A stretch of DNA of 64,000 nucleotides from positions 124,001 through 188,000 of the forward strand of contig JBGAGO010000005.1 in the NCBI GenBank assembly GCA_044226655.1, written 5' to 3'. This document shows, piece after piece, positions 27,442 through 35,544 of the stretch. Made by a program: the position numbers and the translations under genes. The notes under the pieces were generated by a model, which worked only from the letters and a program-made list of their open reading frames with translations, searched no databases and was not told the origin of the DNA. This DNA comes from JBEVOS01 sp044226655. Its GTDB lineage: Bacteria; Pseudomonadota; Alphaproteobacteria; Caulobacterales; Aquidulcibacteraceae. The number at the start of each line of letters is the position of its first letter. Position 1 is the first letter of the stretch.

Positions 27442-28230
27442 TCAAAACTTGAACACGCCGACGACCGGCACGTGATCGCTCGGCTTTTCCTTGGCGCGCG
27501 CGGCGCGCTTGATTTCGACGCTTTGCAACAGATCGGCCGCCTGCGGCGACGCCATCAGATGGTCGATGCGGATGCCGTGATCCTTGTTCCAGGCGCCGGC
27601 CTGATAATCCCAGAACGTATACTGATGCGCGCGCCCATCGGCCTGCATGTACGCATCGACATAGCCGAGATTGGCGAGGCGCCGGTACATCGCTTTCGAT
27701 TGCGGCAGGAACAGCGCATCGCCCTCCCAGGCGCGCGGGTCCCAGCAATCTTCCTCGCGCGGAATGATGTTGTAATCGCCGGCGATCACGGTCGGCTCTT
27801 CGAGCGCGAGCAGGGCGGCGGCATGGGCCTGCAGCGCGTCCATGAAATTGACCTTGAGATCGTACTTGTCCGTGCCGGGCGGATTGCCGTTCGGGCAATA
27901 GATGCCGGCGACGCGGAAGGGCCGCTCGGGCGCCTCGATGACGGCTTCGATATAGCGCGCCTGGTCGTGATCGAGGCCGGGCACGCCGCGCACCACATCG
28001 CTCACGCGATGTTTCGACAGCAACGCCACGCCGTTATACGTTTTCTGCCCGAACACTTCGACGTTGTAGCCGAGGTCTTCAATCTCGCTGCGCGGGAAGC
28101 GTGCGTCCTCGCATTTGATTTCCTGAAGGCAGACGACGTCGGCGTCCAATTCCTTCAGCACGGCGAGCGCCGTCGGCAGGCGTGCGCCGATCGAATTTAC
28201 GTTCCAAGTGGCGATGCTGAGCTGGGCCAT
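27442..28230 (-). CDS. xth: Exodeoxyribonuclease III (AP endonuclease)
   Basis: Repairs abasic sites and trims 3' ends; cytoplasmic, 262 residues. The family landmarks are present in order: IATWNVNSI with the metal-binding Asn, LQEIKCED with the catalytic Glu, YCPNGNPPG, AGDYNIIPREEDCWDP with Asp and Asn, and the C-terminal RIDHLMAS and SDHVPV with the catalytic Asp-His. The full set of catalytic residues suggests an active enzyme. A 10-base gap separates it from the DUF885 gene. Confidence 0.96.
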   Translation of the reverse strand: MAQLSIATWNVNSIGARLPTALAVLKELDADVVCLQEIKCEDARFPRSEIEDLGYNVEVFGQKTYNGVALLSKHRVSDVVRGVPGLDHDQARYIEAVIEAPERPFRVAGIYCPNGNPPGTDKYDLKVNFMDALQAHAAALLALEEPTVIAGDYNIIPREEDCWDPRAWEGDALFLPQSKAMYRRLANLGYVDAYMQADGRAHQYTFWDYQAGAWNKDHGIRIDHLMASPQAADLLQSVEIKRAARAKEKPSDHVPVVGVFKF

Positions 28231-28260
28231 CGCGCGAGGCTTAGCGCGCGGGCCGGCGTT

Positions 28261-28416
28261 TCACCAGAACGGAGCGATGAGCGCCGCCAGCCCCATGCCG
28301 GCGGCCACCAGGATCATGGAATAGACCAGGATATAGCGGGCATGGAGCCCGGTCTGGCCCGCGCGGGCCTCCTCGGCTTCGATCTCGACATGGCCGCCGA
28401 CGCGACGTGCTGTCAT
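28261..28416 (-). CDS. Small membrane protein, 51 residues, unknown
   Basis: Starts MTARRVGGHVEIEAEEARAG and has one C-terminal membrane helix (ILVYSMILVAAGMGLAALIAPFW). The start is supported by a strong ribosome site, GGAGGAACGCCC-ATG. The N-terminal half is charged and would face the cytoplasm, giving a tail-anchored layout. It lies upstream of xth on the same strand with a 30-base gap. I do not recognise the family. Good codon use and the ribosome site argue that it is real. Confidence 0.65.
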   Translation of the reverse strand: MTARRVGGHVEIEAEEARAGQTGLHARYILVYSMILVAAGMGLAALIAPFW

Positions 28417-28506
28417 GGGCGTTCCTCCGCCCCCGCCATCCTGAAATGTCCGCCTTTTGCGGCGCGAGGGAAAGCCATGCGCGCGGCTTTGTGATAGGAG
28501 CGCGCC

Positions 28507-28851
28507 ATGGTCGTGCTGCTTTGGGCGTTCAGCGCCTTCAACATGGTGATCGCCGCCGCGAGCCTCGGGACCGCGATGCGCCTGGCGACGCGGACCGAGC
28601 GGCGCCATTGGCGGTCGAAGCGCTTGCTGACGATCGCGGCCTTCCTGGCCTGGACGTTTCCGGCCGCCGCGTTCGCCGGCGTCGTCACCGCTTGGCAGCA
28701 TTTCAACGAAGGCCGGCTCGACAGCGTGCCGATCATCCTGGCGCCGATCGCCTGGCTGCTGCTGATGGGCGTCGTGTTTGCGGTCGTCGATTTCGCGGAG
28801 GACGGCGTGCTCGGCAATGGCCGCGTGCGCGACGAGCCGCCGACGATCTAG
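28507..28851 (+). CDS. Small inner-membrane protein, unknown function
   Basis: A 114-residue protein with three predicted membrane helices: residues about 1-25 (VVLLWAFSAFNMVIAAASLG), 43-62 (LLTIAAFLAWTFPAAAFAGVV) and 75-95 (VPIILAPIAWLLLMGVVFAVV). A basic loop (TRTERRHWRSKR) sits between the first two. AGGAGCGCGCC precedes the ATG. It diverges from the 51-residue membrane protein and converges on the thioesterase gene, four bases away. No family recognised. Confidence 0.75.
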   Translation: MVVLLWAFSAFNMVIAAASLGTAMRLATRTERRHWRSKRLLTIAAFLAWTFPAAAFAGVVTAWQHFNEGRLDSVPIILAPIAWLLLMGVVFAVVDFAEDGVLGNGRVRDEPPTI

Positions 28852-28855
28852 CGTC

Positions 28856-29677
28856 TTATTCTTCCCGATCGCGGTGGTCGCGCACGATCACGGATTGACT
28901 CGCCGTCGCCATCAGCGCGCCGTCGCGCGCGAAAATGCGCATCGCGCCATGGCCGAAGCCGGCATGGATGCCGTGAATGCCGATATCGCACAAAACCCAA
29001 TCGGTAGGCGCAAGGTTCACGATGCGGATGGTGTTGTCGAGGCTGTTGCCCCCGGCGGCGTAGCCAAGCGCGTTGCCGATGCCCGACGGCACGTGATCGG
29101 CGAAAATCGCCAGCGTGCTAGCGTCGATGGCATGCCCATCCTTGGCGCGCATCCAGAGGATCAGCCGCCCATCTTCGCTGGGCGGACGCGGCGCGCCGCT
29201 CTCGAATCCATAGAAGCCCTTGGCGACACGCAATTCGATCTGGCCGTGCAGCCCGCCATCATCGCCACGCCAATGCTCCACGGCGGGGCAATCCTCTGGC
29301 GGCGCGACCGCGGGCGCCTTCACCCAGGCGATGGAATCCGTGCGCGGGCGTGCGCCCAAAGCCGCGTTGACGGTCAGGATTTCCTTGTCGCCGACATGGG
29401 CGATGACGCGCGCCTGCGTGGTGTACTTGCCGGCGTTCGGCGCGCGCACGTCGAAATCCACCACGGAGGGCGGGCGCGCATAGGAGAGATATTGCGCCGT
29501 CGCCCAGATCAGCGGCCGCTCATAGGTCCGCTCCAGCGCCTGAATCGAGGCGGCGAGGCCCACGCCGCCGAACATGAAATTGCGCCCTTGCGGACCGACG
29601 CACAGCCGGTCCTCGAGCGGCAGGTACCAGCGGTTCGGATTGTGCGTGGCGCGGAGATCGAAGATCGAACTGGGCAT
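28856..29677 (-). CDS. TesB-like acyl-CoA thioesterase (double hotdog)
   Basis: A 273-residue protein of the acyl-CoA thioesterase II superfamily. The N-terminal hotdog shows FMFGGVGLAASIQALE, where TesB proteins have their FGGQ-like helix, followed by YLSYARPPSVVDFDVR. The C-terminal hotdog has DASTLAIFADHVPSGIGNAL and SLDNTIRIVNLAPTDWVL, the second being the family's catalytic Asn/Asp region. It would hydrolyse acyl-CoA thioesters in the cytoplasm; chain length is unknown. The nitroreductase gene lies upstream on the same strand. Confidence 0.88.
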   Translation of the reverse strand: MPSSIFDLRATHNPNRWYLPLEDRLCVGPQGRNFMFGGVGLAASIQALERTYERPLIWATAQYLSYARPPSVVDFDVRAPNAGKYTTQARVIAHVGDKEILTVNAALGARPRTDSIAWVKAPAVAPPEDCPAVEHWRGDDGGLHGQIELRVAKGFYGFESGAPRPPSEDGRLILWMRAKDGHAIDASTLAIFADHVPSGIGNALGYAAGGNSLDNTIRIVNLAPTDWVLCDIGIHGIHAGFGHGAMRIFARDGALMATASQSVIVRDHRDREE

Positions 29678-29731
29678 GGGCGGACCAAGGCGCGCGCCGA
29701 CGCCGCGGTCAAGCCGGCGCGCCAGCGTCCA

Positions 29732-30406
29732 TCACGAAAAGCCCTTGAACACAGCGATCTCATCCACCGGCGCGCGTTCGCTACGCAGGCTGTTCACCGG
29801 CTTGGTAGCGTCGGCATAGCCCAACGCCATGCCGCAATAGACCATCTCGCTCTCGGGCACGGCGAAATGCTCGCCGAGCGTCGCGCGCACGCGCGCCCAC
29901 ACCTCCTGCATGCAGCTCGATACCCCGCGCTCCATCGCGGCGAGCGCGATCGATTGCATGAACATGCCCAGATGCGCCCATTGCCCATGGCCCATGCGCT
30001 TGTCGATGATGAAGAAGAGACCGACGGGCGCATCGAAGAAATCGAAATTGCGAGAGAAGAACGCCAAACGCCCAGCGCGATCCTCGCGCGGCACGCCGAG
30101 CAGCGCGTACATGTCTTCGCCCATCTTGAAGCGGCGCGAGCGATGGGGCTCCCAGAGATTGGCGGGATAGATCGGGCGATCGCCTTCCTCGCCGTCGGGA
30201 TGGGCGGCGGCGGCCTGCTTGGCGAGGGCGCAAACGGCGTCGCGTTCCGCGCCCGCGACCGCGATCACCTTCCAGGGCTGCGTGTTGCCGCCCGATGGCG
30301 CGAACCGCGCCACATCCAGAATCTCGCGCACCAGCGCTTCCGGCAGCGGGTCCGGTTTGAAATGGCGCACGGAAATGCGGGTTTTGAGCGCGTCATCGAC
30401 GTTCAT
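29732..30406 (-). CDS. FMN-dependent nitroreductase-family protein
   Basis: The ATG at 30406, preceded by GAGGAG, gives 224 residues. The flavin-binding N-terminus RISVRHFKPDPLPEALVREIL and ARFAPSGGNTQPWKVI are classic for this family. GHGQWAHLGMFMQSIALAAMERG and the late VYCGMALGYAD segment complete the fold. These enzymes reduce nitro compounds, quinones or enones with NAD(P)H; the physiological substrate is unknown. Confidence 0.92.
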   Translation of the reverse strand: MNVDDALKTRISVRHFKPDPLPEALVREILDVARFAPSGGNTQPWKVIAVAGAERDAVCALAKQAAAAHPDGEEGDRPIYPANLWEPHRSRRFKMGEDMYALLGVPREDRAGRLAFFSRNFDFFDAPVGLFFIIDKRMGHGQWAHLGMFMQSIALAAMERGVSSCMQEVWARVRATLGEHFAVPESEMVYCGMALGYADATKPVNSLRSERAPVDEIAVFKGFS

Positions 30407-30447
30407 GAAAACTCCTCGGCCTGCCTGTGTGAGCCCATCGCGCCGCG

Positions 30448-31074
30448 TCAGGTCAAAGCGCGCCGCGCAAGTTCGGCCTTTCGCGCGAGCGTGCGGCCGC
30501 GCTTTTGCGCCTCCGCGATGCCGGCGGCCGGCACGCTGCGCGCGAGCTGCTTGGCGCGGCGGACGCAAGCTTCATCGCCGCTGAGCGCGACCGCCGCGTA
30601 GAGCCAGCCCAGCGCCTCGATCGGCTCCTTGTCCTCGATCATGTCGCAGAGCGCGCGCATCGCCGGCGTGTGTCCCGCTTCCGCCGCGCGTGTCAGCCAG
30701 CGGCGCGCATCGCCCGGCTCGCACAGCGAAGCCAGATTGGACATCGCCGGCGCAAAGCCGCGCTGCGCGGCGGCCGTGAACAATCGGCGCGCTTCCTCGA
30801 TGTTCTTTTCGGCGCCCCAGCCATTGCGCAGCGCGACCGCCAGCGCGTCCTGCGCGGCCGGCAATTCCTCCTCGGCGGCGCGCCGGAACCAATAGACGGC
30901 GACCTGGCGATCGACCGGCCCGCCGAGGCCGCGCCAATGCAGCAGGCCCAGATGGTAGGCGGCGTTGCGATCGCCATCGAGCGCGGCTTCGTCAAACGCC
31001 GCGCGCGCCGGCTTCCATCGCTTTTTGCCGAAAGCGTCGAGCCCGCGATCCAGCGGGGAGCGGGCGCCGAACAC
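30448..31074 (-). CDS. Sel1-like repeat protein
   Basis: A 208-residue helical-repeat protein. Sel1-type units are visible, such as NAAYHLGLLHWRGLGGPVD, AVYWFRRAAEEELPAAQDALAVALRNG and EARRLFTAAAQRGFAPAMSNLA. It has no signal peptide or membrane helix, so it is probably cytoplasmic and mediates protein contacts. It lies directly downstream of the HesB/ErpA gene (six bases), which suggests co-transcription. No specific partner can be named. Confidence 0.88.
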   Translation of the reverse strand: MFGARSPLDRGLDAFGKKRWKPARAAFDEAALDGDRNAAYHLGLLHWRGLGGPVDRQVAVYWFRRAAEEELPAAQDALAVALRNGWGAEKNIEEARRLFTAAAQRGFAPAMSNLASLCEPGDARRWLTRAAEAGHTPAMRALCDMIEDKEPIEALGWLYAAVALSGDEACVRRAKQLARSVPAAGIAEAQKRGRTLARKAELARRALT

Positions 31075-31080
31075 CGATTT

Positions 31081-31407
31081 CTAGACGGAGAAGCTGACGC
31101 CGCAGCCGCAGCTCGACTTGGCGTTCGGGTTGCGGACCTTGAACGAGGCGCCGATCAGCTCATCGACCCAATCGACCTCCGCCCCCAGCAGAAAGGGCAG
31201 GGAGACCTGGTCGACAAACAGCCGCGCGCCATCGCGCTCGACCACCAGATCGCCCGGCTTGGCCGCCCCATCTATGCCGATATCATATTGAAATCCCGAG
31301 CATCCTCCGCCTTCCACGGCGACGCGCAGGCCCGCCCCGTCGGGTTCGGGCGCGGCGATCGCCTTAATGCGGGCGGCGGCGGCGGGGGAAAGGGTGACGC
31401 TCGTCAT
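31081..31407 (-). CDS. erpA: Iron-sulfur cluster insertion protein (ErpA/HesB/IscA family)
   Basis: A 108-residue A-type carrier that delivers [Fe-S] clusters to target proteins. The three conserved cysteines are in GGGCSGFQYDIG and the C-terminal SSCGCGVSFSV. The family signature NPNAKSSCGCG is intact. It diverges from dgt across 88 bases that must contain both promoters. The erpA-dgt divergent pair occurs in several alphaproteobacteria. The exact paralogue (ErpA rather than IscA) is inferred from that context. Confidence 0.92.
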   Translation of the reverse strand: MTSVTLSPAAAARIKAIAAPEPDGAGLRVAVEGGGCSGFQYDIGIDGAAKPGDLVVERDGARLFVDQVSLPFLLGAEVDWVDELIGASFKVRNPNAKSSCGCGVSFSV

Positions 31408-31495
31408 CGGGACCCATCTTCGGCGGAAGCAGGCGGTTTCTCAATCCGGCCAAGCTCCATATAGGTGCACCGGGCTGAATGTGGAGTGACTCGCC

Positions 31496-32701
31496 ATGGC
31501 CGGGACGAAAAGCGGGCGGCCATGGGACGTCGCCCGCGCGCCTTACGCCACCGATCCGGCCGCCTCGCGGGGCCGGCTCCATCCCGAACCCGAAAGCGCC
31601 CACCGTTCCCCGTTCGAGCGCGACCGGGACCGCATCGTCCACGCCAGCGCCTTCCGCCGCCTCAAGGGCAAGACGCAGGTGTTCGTGGCCCATGAGGGCG
31701 ATCATTTCCGCACGCGTTTGACCCATTCTCTGGAGGTCGCGCAGATCGCCCGGGCCGTGTCGCGCCGCCTGGGTCTCGACGTCGATCTGGCCGAGGCGCT
31801 GGCGCTTGCGCACGACATCGGCCATCCGCCCTTCGGCCACACCGGGGAAGATGTGCTCGACGAGTGCATGACGGGCTATGGCGGCTTTGATCACAACGCG
31901 CAGACCCTGCGCGTGCTCACCAAGCTCGAACGCAAATATCCAACTTTCGACGGCCTCAATCTCACCTGGGAAAGCCTTGAAGGCGTCGTCAAACACAATG
32001 GCCCGATCGCGCGCGATGGCGCGGCGCTCAAAGACCTTCCCGTCGCCATTCAGGAATATGTCGCCACCCATGATCTCGAATTGGCGACGTGGCCGGGCCT
32101 CGAAGCGCAGGTCGCCGCGCATGCCGACGATGTCGCCTACAACAATCACGATCTCGACGACGGGCTGCGCGCTGGGCTTTTCAGCTTCGCCGAGGTGCGC
32201 GCCGACGTGCCGATGGTCGAGCGCGTCGCCGCGACGGTCGACAAGGATTATCCAGGCCTCGAAGAAAGCCGCGCCATCGCGGAGACCGTGCGCCGCCTGA
32301 TCGGCGTTTGGGTCGATGATATTGTGTGGGAGACGACCAATCGTCTCGCGGCGGCCAAGCCGAAGAGCGCGGAGGATGTGCGCGCGCATGCCGCCGGGCT
32401 CGCGGGCTTCTCCATCGTGATGACGGAATCGCAGGCTGTGCTGCGGCGCTTTCTGATGCAGCGCATGTATCGCCATTGGCGCGTCAATCGCCGCCGCGCG
32501 CGCGCCAAGGCCGTGCTCAAGGAATTGTTCGACATCTTTCTCGACGACCCCTCGACCTTGCCGCCCAATTGGCAGGAAGGCGGCGATGGGCCGCGCGGCC
32601 AGCGCACCGCGCGGCGCATCTGCGATTATATCGCCGGCATGACCGACGATTACGCCATCGACGAGCACAATCGCCTGCACAGCCTCGATCGCCCGAGCTA
32701 G
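31496..32701 (+). CDS. dgt: Deoxyguanosinetriphosphate triphosphohydrolase-like protein
   Basis: A 401-residue HD-domain phosphohydrolase that would hydrolyse dNTPs to nucleosides plus triphosphate. The metal site is visible as RTRLTHSLEV (His77), ALAHDIGHPPFGHTGE (His106-Asp107) and a later NNHDLDDGL. The N-terminal PESAHRSPFERDRDRIVHASAFRRLKGKTQV pattern is typical of the bacterial type 2 dGTPases. It begins the long plus-strand housekeeping block. In related genomes argS normally follows; here an unrelated membrane protein does. Confidence 0.93.
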   Translation: MAGTKSGRPWDVARAPYATDPAASRGRLHPEPESAHRSPFERDRDRIVHASAFRRLKGKTQVFVAHEGDHFRTRLTHSLEVAQIARAVSRRLGLDVDLAEALALAHDIGHPPFGHTGEDVLDECMTGYGGFDHNAQTLRVLTKLERKYPTFDGLNLTWESLEGVVKHNGPIARDGAALKDLPVAIQEYVATHDLELATWPGLEAQVAAHADDVAYNNHDLDDGLRAGLFSFAEVRADVPMVERVAATVDKDYPGLEESRAIAETVRRLIGVWVDDIVWETTNRLAAAKPKSAEDVRAHAAGLAGFSIVMTESQAVLRRFLMQRMYRHWRVNRRRARAKAVLKELFDIFLDDPSTLPPNWQEGGDGPRGQRTARRICDYIAGMTDDYAIDEHNRLHSLDRPS

Positions 32702-32752
32702 CGCGACAAGGCAGGGCGGCTTTGCTAGGCTCCGCCGCGAGGGAGACGGGGC

Positions 32753-33787
32753 ATGGAGGCCAATGGCGATATTTCGCCGCCAGAGCGGTTCGTCGAAGCG
32801 AACGCGCCGGCAGCCCCGTTGCTCAGCAATTCCCTCATTGTTGAACATTTCGTGCGTTACGAGAAGGCGGCCGTCTCCGCCAAGCGTTGGTATAATCGCA
32901 TTGGCGCGCTGAGCCTCGGGGCGGCAGGTCTGGCGATGACCTCGCTCATCTGGGCGCTGACGCTGGGCTCGGACCTGCGCGAAAATCCGCTGGTTTCGGG
33001 CAGCCTTGCTCTCATGGGGGCGCTGGCGCTGGTGGCGCAGCTGGCGCTCATCATCTGGCGGATCAAGAGCCGCTGGCTGATCGGCCGCTTCGGCGCCGAG
33101 CGCGCGCGCAGCATCAAGTTCGAGGCGTTCGCCGCCGCGGCGGCGTCCACGCCCGATAGCGTCGGCGAAGACATCCGAAAATTCACCGCCGGCCGTTTGG
33201 GACAGCTGGAGCTGCAATTGTCGAACGGGCGCGGCGCGTTTCGCCAGTTCGAGCCCGCCGCATGGCTCGACATCCCCGAAACCAAGCCCATTGGGCAGGC
33301 CGATACGGCGTGGCTCGATCGGCTCAAAAGCCTTTATCAGGAACTGCGCATCGATTTTCAGCTGCGCCATATCGTGGCGCAGATGGATCATCTGCATGAG
33401 CAGAGCCGCTTGCCGGCTTCCTTCTCCGAGGTGTCGTTCTGGTCGGCGGCGTGCGTATCGTTCTTCGACCTCGCGCTCGCGCTGCCTCTGTTCGCTGCGC
33501 CGCCGCTTTCCTTCCTGCGCGGCGGCGAGGAATGGCGCCATTTCCTGACTCTGTTCCTGTTCGTGGCGAGCGCGATCCTGTTCGTCTATCAGCGCGGGCG
33601 CGGCGATCAGCCTGCGATCGAGCGCTACACCGATCTGCGCGTCGCGCTGACGCGCATGGCCGGCGAGGTGCAGCGTGCGGAGAGCGCGCAGGAGTTCGCC
33701 GCCTGCGTGCGCCAGACCGAACTTGTGCTGCTGAACGAACTCGGCGCCTTCATGCGCGAATCGGATACGGCCACCTATCTCTTCTGA
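32753..33787 (+). CDS. Four-helix membrane protein of unknown function (SLATT/DUF4231-like layout)
   Basis: A 344-residue protein with two pairs of membrane helices: about residues 46-66 and 77-97, then 232-256 and 264-282. Between the pairs lies a soluble helical region of roughly 130 residues, with a further 60-residue tail. The YEKAAVSAKRWYNR segment just before the first helix pair resembles SLATT/DUF4231 two-helix proteins, some of which are pore-forming effectors. This resemblance is weak and by layout only. It occupies the position between dgt and the SPOR gene, where I expected argS. No partner nucleotidyltransferase or SLOG gene is adjacent. Confidence 0.8.
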   Translation: MEANGDISPPERFVEANAPAAPLLSNSLIVEHFVRYEKAAVSAKRWYNRIGALSLGAAGLAMTSLIWALTLGSDLRENPLVSGSLALMGALALVAQLALIIWRIKSRWLIGRFGAERARSIKFEAFAAAAASTPDSVGEDIRKFTAGRLGQLELQLSNGRGAFRQFEPAAWLDIPETKPIGQADTAWLDRLKSLYQELRIDFQLRHIVAQMDHLHEQSRLPASFSEVSFWSAACVSFFDLALALPLFAAPPLSFLRGGEEWRHFLTLFLFVASAILFVYQRGRGDQPAIERYTDLRVALTRMAGEVQRAESAQEFAACVRQTELVLLNELGAFMRESDTATYLF

Positions 33788-33880
33788 CGCGCCGGCGTGG
33801 TTAAGCGGCTGTGATCGCCCACAGCGCGCCTCGCTACGAAATGCTAAGCTCTTTGCGTCACGCCGATTCTGATTGAGGAC

Positions 33881-34519
33881 ATGAACGCAATGGCCAGCCG
33901 CCAACGGCGATTCGCAGGCCCGCACGCGCGCGAAGAGCGTGACGATCCGGGTCCGCTGCGGCGTGAAATGATCTATCTGCTGGGCGCGCTCTCGCTGTTC
34001 GCGTTCGGCGCCTTCGTGTGGAATTTCTTCGGCGCACCCGAAGCGCCGCGCATCGTTCCGCCCACGCCCTATTACAAGATCGCGCCGCAGGCGCAGGCCC
34101 CCGACGCCGCCGAATCGAGCGCGGTCGACGACGTGATGAGCGGCGCGCCCGCGGCGGACGGGCCGGTCGCGGTGCGGCCCGGTCCCGAAGCGCCGATCGC
34201 CGAGACGCCGCAGGCGCCCGCGCCTGGCGCGCGCCCGGAACTCACCGCCGCGCCGCAATTCGCCGCCAATGGTCCTTATGTTGCGCAGGTCGCCGCGCTG
34301 CGTTCACAGCCGGCGGTGGAGCAGGCGTGGGCGCGCCTCGCTTCGCGCGCGCCGGATTTGTTTGCAGAGGCCCATCTGGACGTGCAACGAGCCGATCTTG
34401 GCCAGCGCGGCGTCTATTATCGCGTGCGCGCTGGCTATTTCGCGGACGCAACCCAAGTGGCGCGGTTCTGCGACCGCATCCGCGCCATGGGCCAGGATTG
34501 CATCGCGGTGCGCCGCTGA
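33881..34519 (+). CDS. SPOR-domain membrane protein
   Basis: A 212-residue single-pass inner-membrane protein. A basic cytoplasmic N-terminus is followed by a helix (MIYLLGALSLFAFGAFVWNFF, residues about 29-50), a Pro/Ala-rich periplasmic linker, and a C-terminal SPOR domain (GPYVAQVAALRSQPAVEQAWARL ... YYRVRAGYFADATQVARFCDRI). SPOR domains bind denuded glycan strands at the division septum, the product of amidases such as the one at 11010. A second ATG three codons in is an alternative start. The nagZ gene overlaps its end. Confidence 0.92.
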   Translation: MNAMASRQRRFAGPHAREERDDPGPLRREMIYLLGALSLFAFGAFVWNFFGAPEAPRIVPPTPYYKIAPQAQAPDAAESSAVDDVMSGAPAADGPVAVRPGPEAPIAETPQAPAPGARPELTAAPQFAANGPYVAQVAALRSQPAVEQAWARLASRAPDLFAEAHLDVQRADLGQRGVYYRVRAGYFADATQVARFCDRIRAMGQDCIAVRR

Positions 34520-35544
34520 GCGAACGCGCCGCCGCCTTCGGCATTCGCCAGCCGGCCTTGGACGATGCGCTCGCCGGCTTCTGCCGGGCCGCGCGCCCAT
34601 GGGCGTTCATCCTCTTTCGCGAAGCCTGTGTGTCGCGCGCGCAGGTTTCAAAATTATGCGCCGCGTTACGCGAGGCCGCGGGCCACGACGCGCTCATCTG
34701 GATCGATCAGGAGGGCGGGCGCGTGGCGCGGCTGAAGCCGCCCGAATGGCCGATCTGGCCGGCGCCCGCGCGCTATGGCGCGCTCCATGCGCAGGATGCG
34801 CAGAAGGGGCTTGAGGCCGCGCGGCTCGGCCATCGGCTGATTGCGCATGAGTTGAAGGCGATCGGCGTCAACGGCGATTTCGCGCCGGCGCTCGATCTCC
34901 CTGCGCCGGGTTCCGATCCGATCGTCGGCGACCGCGCCTTCGCCGTCGATCCTGATTCCATCGCCGCCCTGGCCCAGGCCGCGCTCGATGGTCTTCACGA
35001 CGGCGGCGTCGCCGGCTGCATCAAGCACATGCCCGGTCACGGGCGGGCCGAGGCCGACAGCCATGTCGCGTTGCCCGTGGTGAAGGCCGCCCGCGCCGCG
35101 CTGGCGGCCGATTTAGCGCCCTTTCGGGCGCTCAAGGGCGCCGAGGCCGCCATGACGGCGCATATCGTGTTCACCGCGCTCGATCCGGCCGCGCCCGCCA
35201 CCCAATCCAAGACGGTGATTTCCGAGGCCATCCGGGGGGAGATCGGCTTCGGCGGCCTCCTGATGAGCGACGATCTCGACATGAAGGCGCTTGCGGGGCC
35301 CCTGCAAACCAAAGCGGAGAAGGCGTTCGCGGCCGGCTGCGATCTTGTGTTGCAATGCTCCGGCGTGGTTTCGGATATGGAGGCGGTTGCGGCGGGCTGT
35401 CCGGCGCTCGCGGGTGAGGCGGCCCGGCGCGCCGCGGCCGTCTCCGCGATCGCCAAGGCTGCGCCAGCGTCGTTCGACGCCGCCGAAGGCTGGTGGCGGT
35501 TCAGGGCGCTGATGGGGCCGGGGTTCGGCCCAGCGAGCAGGTAA
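34498..35544 (+). CDS. nagZ: Beta-N-acetylhexosaminidase NagZ
   Basis: Family 3 glycosidase that removes GlcNAc from muropeptides during cell-wall recycling; cytoplasmic. The signature KHMPGHGRAEADSH carries the acid/base His-Asp pair, and LMSDDLDMKAL the nucleophile aspartate. The N-terminus RAAAFGIRQPALDD matches the family from its first strand. No ATG is available there: a TTG at 34498 (348 residues, overlapping the SPOR gene by 22 bases) or a CTG at 34516 are the candidates, so the start is uncertain. The scpA GTG follows directly after the stop codon. Confidence 0.93.
   Translation: MHRGAPLSERAAAFGIRQPALDDALAGFCRAARPWAFILFREACVSRAQVSKLCAALREAAGHDALIWIDQEGGRVARLKPPEWPIWPAPARYGALHAQDAQKGLEAARLGHRLIAHELKAIGVNGDFAPALDLPAPGSDPIVGDRAFAVDPDSIAALAQAALDGLHDGGVAGCIKHMPGHGRAEADSHVALPVVKAARAALAADLAPFRALKGAEAAMTAHIVFTALDPAAPATQSKTVISEAIRGEIGFGGLLMSDDLDMKALAGPLQTKAEKAFAAGCDLVLQCSGVVSDMEAVAAGCPALAGEAARRAAAVSAIAKAAPASFDAAEGWWRFRALMGPGFGPASR

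Noticed and set aside
29688..29726. GC-rich inverted repeat (GGCGCGC / GCGCGCC) between thioesterase and nitroreductase genes
   Set aside because: Such GCGC-rich matches are common by chance at this base composition; there is no T-tract.
31496..33787. dgt plus membrane protein as a phage-defence pair
   Set aside because: dgt sits in conserved housekeeping order and its own pairing with the next gene is not supported by overlap or shared motifs; kept only as a speculative note.
31364..34258. 964-codon open frame on the minus strand
   Set aside because: It is antisense to dgt, the membrane protein and the SPOR gene, is rich in Arg/His/Ala low-complexity sequence, and has no domain. This is a GC-rich shadow.
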